Shown here: in pieces, positions 38,742-47,120 of the stretch
How the letters are laid out: each line of letters opens with the position of its first letter
Numbering within the stretch: the first letter of the stretch is position 1
Source: Longispora sp047121295
Lineage (GTDB): Bacteria; Actinomycetota; Actinomycetes; Mycobacteriales; Micromonosporaceae
Direction of reading: 5' to 3'
DNA length: 64,000 nucleotides
NCBI RefSeq assembly: GCF_047121295.1
Contig: NZ_CP139447.1
Location: 124,001 to 188,000 of the forward strand
Notes under the pieces: model-generated
Seen by the model: the letters and a program-made list of their open reading frames with translations, nothing else
Databases searched by the model: none
What the model was told of the DNA's origin: nothing
Made by a program: the position numbers and the translations under genes

Positions 38742-40956
38742 CTGCCCCCGCTGCGCCGCCGCCGCCGAGTTGGACGACGCGCAGCTTCTGGAGACCTATC
38801 TGGGTCACGACGACGAGCACGCCCTGGCGCTGCTGCTGCTGCCGTTCCTGCACGCCGGCCAGTTCGGTGAGGCGCGGCGCGCGCACCTGCGCGGCTACCG
38901 GGCGCTGAAGGACCCGGCCGAGCACCCGGCGCTGGTCGCCCAGCATCTGCTGTTCTGCGCCCTGACCGGCAACCTCGACCGGGCCGTCGCGCTCGCCGAG
39001 AAGCACATCGCCGACCTGATGGGCGAGCTGGCCGCGCTGAACGTGGTCCTCGGCCGGGCCGTGGACGCCGGGCACGGCGCCGCCCCGCTGCGGATCCCGA
39101 TCGACGTCGCGTTCACCCTCGGCCTGTCCGGCCCGCCGACCATCGCGAGCGTGTCCGCCGCGATCGGCGAGACCCGCAGCGAGCTGCGCGCCGAGCACTA
39201 CGACGTGGCGCTGTCCACACTGCCCAGCGCCCGGCTGTCCGCGCCGCCGATGGACTTCGGCCTGCCGGCCACGGCCGAGGGCTGGCTGGACAGGTGCGAC
39301 GAGCTGGCCGAGCTGCACGAGTACGAGTCGGCGTACCACGCGGCGGGCAACGCGCTCGCGCTCGACCCCGAGCCCGAGGTCCGTGCCGAGCTGCTGGGCT
39401 ACCGGGTCCGGCTGCTGTCCGAGCTGGAGCGCCGCGAGGAGATCCCGCCGATCATCGCCGAGCGGGCCGCGCTGCTCCGTGGCCTCGGCGAGGACGCGCA
39501 CGCCGGCTGGCTGGAGCGCTCCGCCGAGCTGGCGGTGCAGCCGCTGACGGGCGACGAGGTGGCCCTGGCCGAAACCCTGGTTTCCGAGTACGACCGGCCC
39601 GAGCTGCCGTTGCGGGTCCGCGCCATGCCGAGGCTGCTCCTCGGGCACGTGCTGCTGTACGCGCTGCGCGCCGAGGAGGCCGTCTCCGAGCTGCAGACCG
39701 GGGTGGAGCACGCCCGGGCCGGCGGGGCGCACCGGATGGCCGACAGCGCCGTCTACGCCCTGGCGCACGCGCTGACCATCACCGGCGAGTACGCGGCGGC
39801 GGAGCACGTGCTGCGGGCCACCCTGTCCCGCCCCGAGCTGCGCCCGGCCACCCGGCCTCGCCTCCAGCTCCTGCTCTCCCAGATCCTCGCGGTCTCCGGC
39901 CAGCTCGCGTCGGCCGCCGAGACCGCCGCCGAGGCCACCGAGCACTTCGCCACCCTGCCCGGCTCGTCCGGCTGGGTGGGCCACGCGTCCACCCTGGAGG
40001 TCACCTACCTCGCGGAGATGGGTGACCCGGTCGCCGCCGCCGAGCGGCTGCGCTGGACGATCGAGCGCACCCAGCACGCCGAGTGGGACGCGACGGCCCG
40101 CTGGTCGCTGCGCTGCAAGCTCGGTTCGCTGCTGATCGCCGGGCACCGGATCGACGAGGCCGTCGAGGTGCTGCGCCGGATCACCGAGGAGCTGGACGTC
40201 GCCGCCGACGGGGTGGCCGGCTCCGAGGACGACGTCGCCGACCTGGCCGAGCTGGCCGGCGAGGTGTGGTACTGGCTGGGTGTCGCCATCCGGCAGCGCG
40301 GCGACAAGCGCGGCGCGCTGGCCTGCTGGAACAAGGCGCTCGACGTGCTGAAGGACTCGCCGAACTCGCAGGCCGAGCCGGCCCGGATCCACTTCACGAT
40401 CGCCGAGCTGTGGCACCAGGACGAGAAGTTCCAGCCGGCCATCGCCGCGTACCTGGAATCGCTCGTGCACATCGAGCAGACCCGGGACCCGATCGCGGTC
40501 GCCCAGGTGCGCCGGTCGCTCGGCCTCGCCCGGTGCGAGAGCGGCGACCCGCTGGGGCTCAACGACCTGGCCGAGGCGCGCGAGGAGGCCGAGCGGCTGG
40601 GCGAGCCCATGCTGCTCGCCGAGCTGGCCGACGTGACGGCCCGGAGCCTGGCGGTGCTCAAGCGGTACTCGGAGGCGGTGGCGCCCGCGTTGCAGGCCGC
40701 CGACGCCTACCGGGAGGCCGGGGACGACGTGCGGGCCGGGCTGGCCGAGCTGATGGCGGCGCGGATCGTGGCGAAGCAGGGCCAGACGGCCGAGGCGATT
40801 GCGCTGCTCCGGGCGGCGATCGAGGCGACGATCGCGTCGGGGGCGGGTGCGCACACGGTGGACTCGTTCCTGCTGCTCGCGGAGTTGCTGGACTCGCAGG
40901 GAAACCACGCGGAGGCGGCCGAGGTGCGGCTCGAGGCCGAGGTGCGGGGGCTGTAG
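38734..40956 (+). CDS. TPR protein paired with the Hsp90-like protein
   Basis: Product of 740 residues made almost wholly of helix pairs. Clear TPR units include HEYESAYHAAGNALALDPEPE, YWLGVAIRQRGDKRGALACWNKALDVL and AIAAYLESLVHIEQTRDP. It starts MADCPRCAAAAEL with a CxxC, has no signal or membrane segment, and so is cytoplasmic. In eukaryotes TPR proteins bind Hsp90 as co-chaperones; here the overlapping genes suggest a direct partner, which is an inference. No terminator is evident directly after it; repeat copy A follows. Confidence 0.8.
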   Translation: MADCPRCAAAAELDDAQLLETYLGHDDEHALALLLLPFLHAGQFGEARRAHLRGYRALKDPAEHPALVAQHLLFCALTGNLDRAVALAEKHIADLMGELAALNVVLGRAVDAGHGAAPLRIPIDVAFTLGLSGPPTIASVSAAIGETRSELRAEHYDVALSTLPSARLSAPPMDFGLPATAEGWLDRCDELAELHEYESAYHAAGNALALDPEPEVRAELLGYRVRLLSELERREEIPPIIAERAALLRGLGEDAHAGWLERSAELAVQPLTGDEVALAETLVSEYDRPELPLRVRAMPRLLLGHVLLYALRAEEAVSELQTGVEHARAGGAHRMADSAVYALAHALTITGEYAAAEHVLRATLSRPELRPATRPRLQLLLSQILAVSGQLASAAETAAEATEHFATLPGSSGWVGHASTLEVTYLAEMGDPVAAAERLRWTIERTQHAEWDATARWSLRCKLGSLLIAGHRIDEAVEVLRRITEELDVAADGVAGSEDDVADLAELAGEVWYWLGVAIRQRGDKRGALACWNKALDVLKDSPNSQAEPARIHFTIAELWHQDEKFQPAIAAYLESLVHIEQTRDPIAVAQVRRSLGLARCESGDPLGLNDLAEAREEAERLGEPMLLAELADVTARSLAVLKRYSEAVAPALQAADAYREAGDDVRAGLAELMAARIVAKQGQTAEAIALLRAAIEATIASGAGAHTVDSFLLLAELLDSQGNHAEAAEVRLEAEVRGL

Positions 40957-41002
40957 GTCCCGGTTGGGGACCGGCCTCAACGGTGCCTTCGGGGACTGGA
41001 CC

Positions 41003-41074
41003 ACAGAGGTGCCGGCGCGGCGGGGAGCAGTGGCGCGGCGTAACCGATGATGCGGTTGACCTTCGGTTTGACCT
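41003..41074 (+). repeat. Interspersed repeat, copy A
   Basis: A segment of about 70 bp starting ACAGAGGTGCCGGCGCGG, with the core GGCGCGGCGTAACC and a 5-bp hairpin AACCG/CGGTT. It is about 80% identical by eye to copy C (52150-52220) and shares its core with copies B and D. It begins 46 nt after the TPR gene stop. Confidence 0.7.
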
Positions 41075-41169
41075 CGGCGACCTGTCGGGAACTCTGCGGC
41101 AATGTCCGCACTGGAATCTTATGCACCCGCATTAATCGCACCCGAATTTTTTGCGCCAGAATGCGCGAC

Positions 41170-41207
41170 GCGGGCGGCGACGGTCTTCGGCATCCGTCGC
41201 CGCCCGC
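41170..41207 (-). terminator. Terminator after the adenosine deaminase gene
   Basis: GCGGGCGGCGACGG and CCGTCGCCGCCCGC form a perfect 14-bp stem with a 10-nt loop, just beyond the deaminase stop on the minus strand. A run of six T in the plus sequence at about 41146-41151 reads as A on the minus strand, so no U tract follows. Confidence 0.75.
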
Positions 41208-41218
41208 GTGCGCCCGGG

Positions 41219-42154
41219 TCACGCCCCCGCGAAGTCCAGCGCGCCCGCGACGCCGGCGGCGTAGGCCTGTTCCGCCGTGTAGCCCAGCGTCGCCGCCGCC
41301 TCGTAGTCGCGGCCCAGGTCCGTGTCGAACATCGCCGGGTCGTCGGTGCTGATCGAGCACTGGATGCCGGCCGCGACGAGCTGCGGCAGCGGGTGCTCCT
41401 CCAGGCTCTTCACGACCTTCGTGCGCAGGTTGGAGACCGGGCACACGTCGAGCACGATGCCCCGGTCGGCGATCTCCTTGAGCACCGCCGGGTCCTCGAC
41501 GGCCCGGATGCCGTGCCGGATCCGGTGCGGGTCCAGCGCCAGCGCCTCGATGATCGACTCGGGACCGGCGCTCTCGCCGGCGTGCGGCACGAAGCCCAGC
41601 CCGGCCTCCTGGACGATCTGCGCGGCCCGGCGGAACGGCAGCAGCGAGAGCCCCTGCTCCTTGCCGCCGACGCCCATACCGACGATGCCGTCGTCGGCGT
41701 ACCGGACGCACTGCCGGGCGCACTCCTCGGCGAGGTCGAAGTCGGTCATGCTCCGGTACAGGTCCGGCGTGAACCGGATCTCGACCCCGAAGCGTTCGCG
41801 GGCCTCGACGGCGCCCTCGGTGTACCCGATGAACATCTCCGACCAGCGGATGCCGTTCTGGACCCGCTCGGCGGGGGAGAAGATGCCCTCCATGTAGACC
41901 ACGCCGAACGAGGCGGCCTCCTGCGCGTAGTCCACCACGATCTGACGGAAGTCCTCGGCGCGGCGCAGGCAGTTCGTGGTCAGGATCCACGTGCGGATGA
42001 AGTGCTCGAAGTCGGTGAACTGGTACAGCGAGGCCAGGCCCTCGACCGTGTCAGCCGGCAGCGGCATGTCGTTGCGGCGGGCGATGTCCAGGAGTGTCTG
42101 GGCGCGGACGGTGCCCTCGAGGTGGACGTGCAGTTCGATCTTCGGGGTCGTCAT
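41219..42154 (-). CDS. Adenosine deaminase family protein
   Basis: Product of 311 residues. IELHVHLEGTV carries the HxH zinc pair, FVPHAGESAGPESI the catalytic H and E, IRHGIRAVEDP, and SISTDDPAMF the DD zinc/catalytic pair. The enzyme removes the 6-amino group from adenosine or a related purine; members of this length may act on aminodeoxyfutalosine or other adenine compounds. Its ATG overlaps the stop of the upstream small gene (ATGA), so the two are coupled. Confidence 0.88.
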   Translation of the reverse strand: MTTPKIELHVHLEGTVRAQTLLDIARRNDMPLPADTVEGLASLYQFTDFEHFIRTWILTTNCLRRAEDFRQIVVDYAQEAASFGVVYMEGIFSPAERVQNGIRWSEMFIGYTEGAVEARERFGVEIRFTPDLYRSMTDFDLAEECARQCVRYADDGIVGMGVGGKEQGLSLLPFRRAAQIVQEAGLGFVPHAGESAGPESIIEALALDPHRIRHGIRAVEDPAVLKEIADRGIVLDVCPVSNLRTKVVKSLEEHPLPQLVAAGIQCSISTDDPAMFDTDLGRDYEAAATLGYTAEQAYAAGVAGALDFAGA

Positions 42155-42558
42155 GTCCCTATCTTGTATGACCCCTGGCTGTACAACAGGTCCAGGATCG
42201 AGCGCGTCGCCTCGAACCACCGGTCCAGCCACTCGACGCTCGGCGGCTTGCCCCCGCGCGGCGGGAGCTCCTGGAGGAGGCCGCGCAGCAGCGGGTGGTC
42301 GGCGAGCGCGTCGGTGCCGAAGTGCAGCTCCGGGTCGAACATCGGCTCGGCGTACACCGGCTCGACCAGCGGCGGCAGGTCCGCGCCGTTGCGGATCAGG
42401 TTCTGCTGGGCGAGCTCGTCGCGCAGGCCGAGGGTGCGGTCGGGTTCGGGCGGGCCGGGTTGCGGAACCTGGCCCTGGCGGAGCTGACCCCGGAACTGTG
42501 GCGGGTGATCCTCGACCGTGCCGCGCGCGTTACCGAAGCTATCCGTGGGATGATTCAT
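42151..42558 (-). CDS. Unknown protein coupled to adenosine deaminase
   Basis: Product of 135 residues, MNHPTDSFGNARGTVEDHPP to YSQGSYKIGT, with no signal or membrane segment. LGLRDELAQQNLIRNGADLPPLVEPVYAEPMFDPELHFG and PPSVEWLDRWFEATRSILDLLYS are the most patterned parts. I recognise no family. An AT-rich promoter stretch (TTCATTATATTTAGCC in plus) surrounds its start. It is divergent from the next plus-strand gene. Confidence 0.6.
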   Translation of the reverse strand: MNHPTDSFGNARGTVEDHPPQFRGQLRQGQVPQPGPPEPDRTLGLRDELAQQNLIRNGADLPPLVEPVYAEPMFDPELHFGTDALADHPLLRGLLQELPPRGGKPPSVEWLDRWFEATRSILDLLYSQGSYKIGT

Positions 42559-42659
42559 TATATTTAGCCTTACTTGTACGAATAGTTGGCGTCTGGTCTC
42601 CCGGGGTTCACCGGTACAACGAATGGCGCCCCCACCGGCGACGCCCATGAGAGGCCACC

Positions 42660-43382
42660 GTGCTCGAGTTCGGAAACGCGACAGCTCCGCAGCTCACCCT
42701 GCTCCCGGGCGGGGCGGAGCCCGCGCCGCCGCCGGCTTCCGGTGCCGGTTCCGGCGGCGACGAGCGGCTGCTCTGGCGGCAGGTGGCCACCGGGGAGAGC
42801 ACCCGGGCCCTGGCCCCGCCCGCGCCCGACGCCGACCTGCTCGCCCGGTCCCGGGCCGCCGCCGCTGACGCCGTCGCCGCCGAGGAGCGCCTCGCCCGGC
42901 ACATCGAGTCCGTGACCGACCAGCTCGACTCGGCGTTCAGCTGGCTGCAGCCGGCCCGCCGGCACGCGCTGGCCCGGCAGTTGCGCGTCGACCGGGGGCA
43001 CCACGCCATCCTTCGGGCCCGGGCCGGCAAGGCCCTCGCCGCGCGCGACGTGCTGGAGGACCAGCTCACCAGGCATCGGGCGTACCTGGACGATCACCGG
43101 GCGGCGCTGGAGACCGCGAAGGCGGCCCGGGTCGAGCTGGACCGGCGGATCGACGAGCTGATCGGGTGGTACGCCGCCCAGCCGGCCCAGCCGCCGTGGT
43201 TCAAGTACGGCCTGGGCTTCCCGCCCGAGGCGTCGAGCTACCCGGTCTGGCTCCGCCGGGCGCGGGCCGCCGTGGGCTACCGGCTGCGGTTCCGGGTCGA
43301 GCACCCGCTGGAGCCGCTGGGCGCCGAGCCGGCCGAGCGCAGTCGCCAGCATCCGCACTGGGTAGCGGCCCGAAACGCCTGA
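42660..43382 (+). CDS. Coiled-coil protein of unknown function
   Basis: Product of 240 residues from GTG at 42660. A Pro/Ala/Gly-rich start is followed by long charged helices (ARSRAAAADAVAAEERLARHIESV, AALETAKAARVELDRRIDELIGWYAAQP) and a C-terminal part with WFKYGLGFPPEASSYPVWLRRA. It is cytoplasmic by composition. No family is recognised. Confidence 0.6.
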   Translation: MLEFGNATAPQLTLLPGGAEPAPPPASGAGSGGDERLLWRQVATGESTRALAPPAPDADLLARSRAAAADAVAAEERLARHIESVTDQLDSAFSWLQPARRHALARQLRVDRGHHAILRARAGKALAARDVLEDQLTRHRAYLDDHRAALETAKAARVELDRRIDELIGWYAAQPAQPPWFKYGLGFPPEASSYPVWLRRARAAVGYRLRFRVEHPLEPLGAEPAERSRQHPHWVAARNA

Positions 43383-43454
43383 AATACAGATCTCTGTGGA
43401 CGTACTCTGAAACCGAGTTGGAACCCGGTGACATCGCCCCACGGAGGGGTCCAG

Positions 43455-43934
43455 ATGGTGGCTGGAAGGTACTCGGGTCGACTGGCGGTCATTGCCGGAG
43501 TTGCCGGCGCGTTCCTCTTCCTCGCCGCACCAGTCGCGGCGCAGCCTCGACCCACGCCGAGCGCCGCCAGCTCGTCGCCGACCTCCCGGCCGAGCCCCAG
43601 CCCGAGCGCCACCCCCAGCCCGGAACCGGGGGCCTTCGAGCCCGTGGCGCCCGCCGCGCCCGCCGCGCCGTCCCAGCTCCCGGCCATGGTCGGCCAGCCG
43701 GCCTACGTCGAGCCGGAGCCCGAGCCCGACTCCCGGGTCTACGCCCCCGAGCCGGAGCCGGAGCCGGAGCCGGTGCCCGAGCCGACCGCCGAGCCGGAGG
43801 GCGTGCCCGTGTCCGGTGCGCAGCACGACGCCCGGCTCCCCGACCCGAAACTGCTGATCGTGGCCGGGGCGGCCGGGCTGGCGTTCTCGACGGTGGGCGT
43901 CGCCGTCGTCTGGTACCGCAGGAGAAGCTTCTAG
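43455..43934 (+). CDS. Secreted surface protein with C-terminal membrane anchor
   Basis: Product of 159 residues. MVAGRYSGRLAVIAGVAGAF is a signal peptide with a likely cut after AAQ. A Pro/Ser/Ala/Glu-rich middle with EPEPEPEPVPEP repeats follows, and the end is a membrane helix and RRR (LIVAGAAGLAFSTVGVAVVWYRRRSF). ATG at 43455 has GGAGGGG before it; GTG at 43428 is less likely. Its TAG is inside CTAG shared with the stop of the convergent gene. Confidence 0.65.
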   Translation: MVAGRYSGRLAVIAGVAGAFLFLAAPVAAQPRPTPSAASSSPTSRPSPSPSATPSPEPGAFEPVAPAAPAAPSQLPAMVGQPAYVEPEPEPDSRVYAPEPEPEPEPVPEPTAEPEGVPVSGAQHDARLPDPKLLIVAGAAGLAFSTVGVAVVWYRRRSF

Positions 43935-44206
43935 ACGCTCTTCTTGCTCCCGCTCGCGGAGACCAGGCCGACGCCGATGATGCCGAGCACGATCTGGATG
44001 GCCCACTGCCACCAGTCGATGCCGCTGGTCGAGTCCACCTTGAAGAGCAGCGCGATCACGCCGCCGATGAAGGCCGCCGCGATGCCCACCCCGATGGTCT
44101 TCATGACCGTGATGTTCTGCTTGCCGGGGAGGATCAGCCGGGCGATCACGCCGATGATCGGCCCAATGATGATCGACGCCAGCAGCATCCCGAAGATTCG
44201 TCCCAT
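43931..44206 (-). CDS. GlsB/YeaQ/YmgE family membrane protein
   Basis: Product of 91 residues. MGRIFGMLLASIIIGPIIGVIARLILPGKQ, TIGVGIAAAFIGGVIA and IQIVLGIIGVGLVSA give three membrane helices with Gly-rich packing, as in the transglycosylase-associated protein family, often stress-linked. AAAAGGAG precedes ATG at 44206. Its stop overlaps the convergent gene in CTAG. Confidence 0.85.
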   Translation of the reverse strand: MGRIFGMLLASIIIGPIIGVIARLILPGKQNITVMKTIGVGIAAAFIGGVIALLFKVDSTSGIDWWQWAIQIVLGIIGVGLVSASGSKKSV

Positions 44207-44415
44207 CGTGTTCTCCTTTTTCCCGCACGACCGGCCGGGTGGTTGTCCCGGTTGGGCCACAGCCTGTATGGGCATCATCACCGATCTCTGCCCCTGAAAG
44301 TCCCGTTTAGGAAGATCAACGTAAAAAGCCTGTCGGATACCTACCGCAACCATGGACGAGACGCGACAGCGAGCACAGGATCTTCTGGTACCAACGACAG
44401 AACGGGAGGACTGCG

Positions 44416-45234
44416 TTGCCCGATCTGGCGCCCGACAGGGAGCGCACCGTCTCGCTCACCCACACGGAAGCCTGCTCGCTCCTGGAGCTGGGCAGAATCT
44501 CCGAGGCCGTGGCGATCGGCAGGCAGCTGCGGGACTGGGGCTGGCGTAGTCGCTATCCGGCAGGCCGGGGCTACGGCCTGCACATCGAGGCACTCGCCGC
44601 CGCCGCCCAGGGCAGGACCCGCCGCGCCGCCGAGCTGCTGGAGGCGGCCGTGGCGCTCACCCGGGGTCAGGACCCGTGCGGGATGCTGCCGTGGCAGCTC
44701 GCCGAGCTGGCCGCCGCGAAGGCCACGATGGGTGCGCCCTCGGTCGACCGGCTGCTCGCCGAGGCGGAGAGCGCCGAGGACCCGGTCCGGCATCCGCGCC
44801 GCGCGTCCCGGCTGCTCGCGGAGGCGTACGCGCTGGCGTGCCTCGGTCAGGTCGAGGAGGCCCGGTTCCGGCTGGTGGCCCTCGCCGACGAGTGCCTGGC
44901 CAACGACGCGCCGGCCCGGCGGATCGACGCCCTCACCCTGCTCGCCCGGCTCGGCGTGTGCCACGACGTCGTCGGGCACGGCTGGGACTCGCCGGTCACG
45001 GCCGTCCGGGTCGCGCACATCCGGGCCCTCGTGGAGCCCGAGCCGACCGAGCTGCTGGTGGTCAGCGACGGGTACGCACAACTGCAGCACTGGCACCTGG
45101 CCGCCGAGCTGGCCGACGCCGCCGTGCAGGCCAGCTTCCGCCGGGGCGACACCGGGGGCCAGCGGGCCACGGCGCGCCGCGACGAGCTGCTGGTGGAGTG
45201 CGAGGCGGGGCCCCTGCCGTGGTGGTCCGGCTGA
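44416..45234 (+). CDS. TPR-like helical repeat protein
   Basis: Product of 272 residues from TTG at 44416, supported by GGGAGGA eight nt before. Repeats of two helices occur through the chain (ACSLLELGRISEAVAIGRQL, LLAEAYALACLGQVEEARFRLVALADECLA), like the bacterial activator (BTAD) or TPR superfamily. No DNA-binding domain is present. A 210-bp AT-richer upstream region with TACCTA probably holds the promoter. Function unknown. Confidence 0.7.
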   Translation: MPDLAPDRERTVSLTHTEACSLLELGRISEAVAIGRQLRDWGWRSRYPAGRGYGLHIEALAAAAQGRTRRAAELLEAAVALTRGQDPCGMLPWQLAELAAAKATMGAPSVDRLLAEAESAEDPVRHPRRASRLLAEAYALACLGQVEEARFRLVALADECLANDAPARRIDALTLLARLGVCHDVVGHGWDSPVTAVRVAHIRALVEPEPTELLVVSDGYAQLQHWHLAAELADAAVQASFRRGDTGGQRATARRDELLVECEAGPLPWWSG

Positions 45235-45297
45235 GCGCGCCGGATCGGGAAGACTAGGCCCGGAAAAATGGCTGGCGGCGGCTGCTAGACAGAAGGC

Positions 45298-46212
45298 ATG
45301 TCAGCCGAAGTGATCATCCGGCCCGCCACGGCCGAAGACCTCCCCGAGATCATGGCGATCCGCACCGGGGAGTACCCCTACATGGTCCGCAGCCTGGAGG
45401 GCTACCGAAGGATCTTCGAGAGCGTCCCGGCCCGGGCCCGCAAGCTCCACCTGGTCGCCGTGGCCGGCGGGGTGGTGGCCGGCGTCGGCACCGCCGAGCT
45501 GGACATCTTCACGGCCGAGGAGGGCGCGGGCGAGGCGGCCGTGACCGTGCGCCCGGAGTACCGGGGCCAGGGCATCGGCACCGCGCTGTTCGCGCACGCC
45601 GAGCAGCACCTGGGCGAGATCGGGGCCCGCCGGGTGCGCACCTGGGTCCGTGACGTGCCGGAGTACCTGGCCTGGGCCCGCAGGTTCGACTTCGAGCCGA
45701 GCCGCCCGGTGACCTTCTCCCGCGCCGATCCGACGAACCTGCCCGCGATGCCCGCCCTGCCGGCCGGCGTCACGCTGATCTCGGCGGCCGAGGCGGGCCC
45801 CAGGATGATGTACGAGCTGGACCAGGCCACCGTGGCCGACGAGCCGGGCGACATCGAGATCGAGATGGTGCCCTACGACGAGTGGCTGACCCTGCTGTGG
45901 GGCGACGCCGACATGCGGCACGACCTGGGCGTCGTCGCCCTGGTGGACGGCGTGCCGGCGGCCTCGACCGTCGTGCAGGCCGACCTGGCGACCGGCCGGA
46001 GCTGGTCGGGCGGCACCGGGGTGCTCCGGGACTTCCGGGGCCGGGGGCTGGCGAAGCTCGTCAAGTCCGACTCGTTGCGCCGGGTGGCGGCCGCCGGGAT
46101 CACGGCGGCGTACACCGCGAACGACGATCAGAACGCGCCGATGCTGGCGGTCAACACCTGGCTCGGCTACCGGGTCACCGCGACCCAGTGGTCATGTATG
46201 AGGACGCTGTGA
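45298..46212 (+). CDS. Double-GNAT acetyltransferase 1
   Basis: Product of 304 residues with two GNAT domains. The first has VTVRPEYRGQGIGTALFAHAEQHL (acetyl-CoA loop RGQGIG, about 88), the second VLRDFRGRGLAKLVKSDSLRR (RGRGLA, about 243), then NTWLGYRVTATQWSCMRTL. Substrates are unknown; double-GNAT proteins in actinomycetes include aminoglycoside and mycothiol enzymes. It is the first of three overlapping paralogues. ATG at 45298. Confidence 0.88.
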   Translation: MSAEVIIRPATAEDLPEIMAIRTGEYPYMVRSLEGYRRIFESVPARARKLHLVAVAGGVVAGVGTAELDIFTAEEGAGEAAVTVRPEYRGQGIGTALFAHAEQHLGEIGARRVRTWVRDVPEYLAWARRFDFEPSRPVTFSRADPTNLPAMPALPAGVTLISAAEAGPRMMYELDQATVADEPGDIEIEMVPYDEWLTLLWGDADMRHDLGVVALVDGVPAASTVVQADLATGRSWSGGTGVLRDFRGRGLAKLVKSDSLRRVAAAGITAAYTANDDQNAPMLAVNTWLGYRVTATQWSCMRTL

Positions 46213-47120
46213 TGACGGAATTCACCATTCGAGAGTCCGCCGTCGAGGATGTGCCGGAGTTCGCCAGGATCAGGGCCGTGGTCTTCCCGTGGCAGGGTGC
46301 GAGCGTGGCGAACCAGGTCAACTGGTTCCGGAACGCGGCGCCGGCCGCGAAGGCGCTCCGGCTGTGCGCGGAGGTCGACGGCCGGATCGTCGGCTTCGGC
46401 AACTGCGGGCTGAACGTGACGACCAGCCAGGTCGGCGCCTGCGATGTGGGGGTCGCGGTGCTGCCGGAGTTCCGGGGGCGCGGGATCGGCGGCGCGCTGC
46501 TGGACCGGTTCGAGGAGCACCTGCGCTCGGTGGGTGGCCTGCGGGCCCGGGGCAGCTCGGACGACACGAGCCTGGACTGGGTGAAGAAGCGCGGCTACGA
46601 GCTGGGCGCGTCCGAACGGTACTCGGTGGTCGACCCCCGGGTGCTCCCGCCGCTGCCGGCCACCCCGGACGGCGTGACCGTGGTCCCCCTTGCGGAGATC
46701 ACCCCGGAGGAGGCGCACCGCCTCGACACCGCCGCGTTCGCGGACGAGCCGGGCGACGTGCCGTACGACGGGATGCCCTTCGAGGACTTCATGGCCCGGA
46801 TCTGGAACTCCCCCGATCTGGACAAGCATGTGAGCGTCGTGGCTATCGTGGACGGCATGGCCGTCTCATCAGTGCTGCTCGATGTGAACCGCGAGACCGG
46901 CTGGTCGATTTCCAGCGGCACGGGCACGCTGCCGGCGTACCGGGGGCGGGGCATCGCCAAGCTGCTCAAGTCCGTGTCGCTGCGCCGGGCGGCCGAGGCG
47001 GGGGTGACGGCCGCGTACACCAGCAACGACTACTCCAACGCGCCGATGCTCGCGATCAACGACTGGCTCGGCTACCGGGTCACCGACACCCAGTGGGCCT
47101 GTCTGAAGGACCTCGCGTGA
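46212..47120 (+). CDS. Double-GNAT acetyltransferase 2
   Basis: Product of 302 residues, coupled to the first gene by TGATG. The two acetyl-CoA loops are FRGRGIGGALLDRFEEHL (about 95) and YRGRGIAKLLKSVSLRR (about 245), and the end NDWLGYRVTDTQWACLKDL matches its neighbours. Substrate unknown. Confidence 0.88.
   Translation: MTEFTIRESAVEDVPEFARIRAVVFPWQGASVANQVNWFRNAAPAAKALRLCAEVDGRIVGFGNCGLNVTTSQVGACDVGVAVLPEFRGRGIGGALLDRFEEHLRSVGGLRARGSSDDTSLDWVKKRGYELGASERYSVVDPRVLPPLPATPDGVTVVPLAEITPEEAHRLDTAAFADEPGDVPYDGMPFEDFMARIWNSPDLDKHVSVVAIVDGMAVSSVLLDVNRETGWSISSGTGTLPAYRGRGIAKLLKSVSLRRAAEAGVTAAYTSNDYSNAPMLAINDWLGYRVTDTQWACLKDLA

Noticed and set aside
44352..44549. 65-codon frame before the TPR-like gene
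   Set aside because: It overlaps the better supported TTG start in another frame and has no ribosome site of its own.
45241..45290. Further copy of the interspersed repeat before GNAT 1
   Set aside because: Only GGCCCGGAAAAATGGC resembles the tail of copy E; the core GGCGTAACC is absent.
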